Below are positions 7,220-8,812 of a DNA stretch of 8,812 nucleotides, piece after piece. This DNA comes from an uncultured Verrucomicrobiota bacterium (GTDB taxonomy: Bacteria; Verrucomicrobiota; Kiritimatiellia; RFP12; UBA1067): NCBI GenBank assembly GCA_945487985.1, contig CALYTX010000040.1:1-8812 (forward strand), written 5' to 3'. The notes beneath the pieces were generated by a model. That model worked only from the letters and a program-made list of their open reading frames with translations, was not told the DNA's origin and made no database searches. The position numbers were made by a program, and so were the translations under genes. The stretch's first letter is position 1; each line of letters opens with the position of its first letter.

Positions 7220-8812
7220 TTATTCATCTCCAAGCCGCTCGAGCAAAGCGTCGATTTCCTGCCGCACACCGCGGACGTCAAATTTGAACAAATCAATCTT
7301 CAGCGCCACCGGTGCACCAGAAATGTTGCGGTAGCGCGCATGACGCCAACCGTCTTCAACCGCGAGCCGTCGCTGCATCTGATCACCGTCGTTGACGGTT
7401 TCAAGTTTTTCCCAACGCTTGCCGTCACGGGAAAGTTCGATTACTCCCGCCTTCGCCGCCGCATCCGAGCCCAATCGGGCGTGGAAATAATCGGTCTGCC
7501 AGTTGTCCGGAATACTGATGCCAAAACTCTCGCCCGGGGCGATCTGCTTCTGTTCCAGCACCCGGACAAGGCCGGCGTAGCGGTCGCTGTCGAGCCTCAC
7601 CTGGAGGGACGGCAGCGATTTCGCCAGCGAAAACGCTACAAATCCCGCGGCGGAATCGAACGGTTCGCCCATACGCCTGGCGTAAATTTCCTTGAGCGCC
7701 GTCGTAAGCATCAGCTCAACCGTCGGGGATAGTTCTCGCGCCGAAGGCATGGGCCGGGCAATCCAGTTGCGGTCGTTGGCGAAGGTGGCGGAAGCGAACT
7801 TCTCCTGGTGGCGGCGGGCGGAGTCGGCAGCCTGGCGGCGCAAATCGGCGATGGCGCGAAGAATCTTCCGCTCGTCCGAACCGCCGCGGAAAAGTTCGAC
7901 CGCCTTTAACCCCTGCGCCATCAAAAGCCGCTCAGCATCCAGCCATCCTTCGATCTCCCAACCCAGATCATATCGCGTCTTGGGCAATTTTTCCAGCAGC
8001 GTTGACGACGCCCGACCGACTTCCTGGAACAGACTCGTCAGCTTGGAGGCCGTCTCTTCCGTCAATCGGCCGCACTTCTGCAACTGCTCGCGCGCCGAAG
8101 CGCAAAGGGCCGCATCGCGGACGCTTTCCTCGCGCCGATAGCCGTGCACGGTGGGTCCCTGATCGCTGTTGTGTTCAGCGAAAATTCGCATCGCCGCGGC
8201 AATCTCCTGATCGGGATAGAGCCGCTGGAATGCCTCCTCCCAGCAAGCGGCCGAATCGAAGCGCCCCGGGTCGAGAGCCCATTTGGCAACTCCGTAAAGA
8301 GCAATCTTGCTGGCCTGGCAGTTTTCCATCGGATTGGCGACAAACCCTGCGTATTGGCAGTCGGCCAGTCCGTAAGTCCGACCCAGCAGCAACCGGCCAC
8401 GGCAATAGTCGTTCACTGGCCAGTTCCACCAAATGTAGGGCGGGCGGCGGAAATCGGCGGTAATCTTCGCAACATCCTCCGCCGTGATATCCGAGCAAAT
8501 CCCGCGCCCAGTCCACATGATTTGCACGCGGCGATCAAGCTTCTCGCCGAGCTTTTTCTGATACGGGTGGCCCATTCCCGAATAAACATTCGGGCACATA
8601 ATCAAGGGCGAGACATCCTTGCGCCGCTCCAAAAATTCGCTGACGATGCGGTTGCAAATCTCGGCGTGGAACTCAGCATCGGCGCTTCCGAAATCGTCGA
8701 AGAACACGGCAAAGCTGCGGAACCCCGCGTCGTACATCCAGCCGAGTTTCTGGAAAAGCGCGGCATAATCCTCTTCGCTGCCCTTGCGAAAGCTGCCACC
8801 GAGATGGATTGC
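7220..8812 (-). CDS. GH84 beta-N-acetylglucosaminidase (O-GlcNAcase-like), N-terminus cut by the right window edge
   Basis: 530 residues are visible, and the frame is open to the window edge, so the Met at 8737 is internal. The family cleaves beta-linked N-acetylglucosamine by substrate-assisted catalysis. The catalytic Asp pair is intact at visible residues 39-40 (VFFDDFG). IMWTG (98-102) and IWWNWPVNDY (127-136) follow, supplying the substrate-contacting Asn130 and Asp135. GFVANPMEN (156-164, Asn160) and HNSDQGP with HGYRREES (214-230) complete the pattern. These match, from memory, the Bacteroides thetaiotaomicron enzyme closely. A helical region spans about 235-385 and a beta-sandwich C-terminal domain about 400-515. 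By comparison with that enzyme roughly 200 residues are missing: the signal peptide, the N-terminal domain and the start of the barrel. Likely exported substrates are mucin-type or other host or algal glycans; this is inference. It is the upstream gene of a pair with the EF-hand membrane protein. Confidence 0.95.
   Translation of the reverse strand, partial: AIHLGGSFRKGSEEDYAALFQKLGWMYDAGFRSFAVFFDDFGSADAEFHAEICNRIVSEFLERRKDVSPLIMCPNVYSGMGHPYQKKLGEKLDRRVQIMWTGRGICSDITAEDVAKITADFRRPPYIWWNWPVNDYCRGRLLLGRTYGLADCQYAGFVANPMENCQASKIALYGVAKWALDPGRFDSAACWEEAFQRLYPDQEIAAAMRIFAEHNSDQGPTVHGYRREESVRDAALCASAREQLQKCGRLTEETASKLTSLFQEVGRASSTLLEKLPKTRYDLGWEIEGWLDAERLLMAQGLKAVELFRGGSDERKILRAIADLRRQAADSARRHQEKFASATFANDRNWIARPMPSARELSPTVELMLTTALKEIYARRMGEPFDSAAGFVAFSLAKSLPSLQVRLDSDRYAGLVRVLEQKQIAPGESFGISIPDNWQTDYFHARLGSDAAAKAGVIELSRDGKRWEKLETVNDGDQMQRRLAVEDGWRHARYRNISGAPVALKIDLFKFDVRGVRQEIDALLERLGDE

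Noticed and set aside
8735..8737. Met codon as the true start of the GH84 gene
   Set aside because: The frame is open to the window edge and the 25 upstream codons encode residues (AIH, EEDY) that fit the GH84 barrel just before the catalytic Asp pair.

Overview
The window looks like a carbohydrate-foraging locus from a Gram-negative, GC-rich bacterium of the Planctomycetota/Verrucomicrobiota/Lentisphaerota (PVC) group, with Lentisphaerota (Victivallales-like) as my best guess. That guess is inference. It rests on the pairing of a XylR/AraC-type regulator with a very large modular exported glycosidase-like protein, on the GH84 enzyme, and on an EF-hand-bearing membrane protein next to it. There is no rRNA or other marker gene in view.

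Layout from left to right: (1) the first 24 codons of an exported protein on the minus strand run off the left edge (<1..72). (2) A ~1353-residue secreted multi-domain protein lies on the minus strand (124..4185). It has N-terminal beta-sandwich-like modules, a central (beta/alpha)8-like domain resembling clan GH-A/GH39-type enzymes, and a C-terminal carbohydrate-binding-like module. (3) A divergent intergenic region of about 180 bp holds a good minus-strand promoter and a 6-4-6 palindrome just upstream of its -35 box. (4) A XylR-type regulator lies on the plus strand (4368..5531), with a LacI-like sugar-sensing domain fused to an AraC helix-turn-helix domain. (5) An uncharacterised membrane protein with a canonical EF-hand loop is on the minus strand (5538..7205), convergent with the regulator. 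(6) A GH84 beta-N-acetylglucosaminidase on the minus strand (7220..>8812) lacks only its N-terminal part, cut by the right edge.

Two transcription units are suggested. In the left unit, the regulator probably senses a sugar and activates the divergent exported glycosidase-like gene and the next exported gene 51 bp downstream. In the right unit, GH84 and the EF-hand membrane protein are 14 bp apart and are probably co-transcribed from a promoter outside the window. GH84 would release beta-linked N-acetylglucosamine from glycans such as mucin O-glycans. The substrate of the large protein is unknown.

No tRNA, rRNA, CRISPR array, insertion sequence or phage gene was recognised. The many other long open frames, especially opposite the large gene, are shadows of GC-rich coding sequence. 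Apart from the divergent intergenic region, the window is almost entirely coding.
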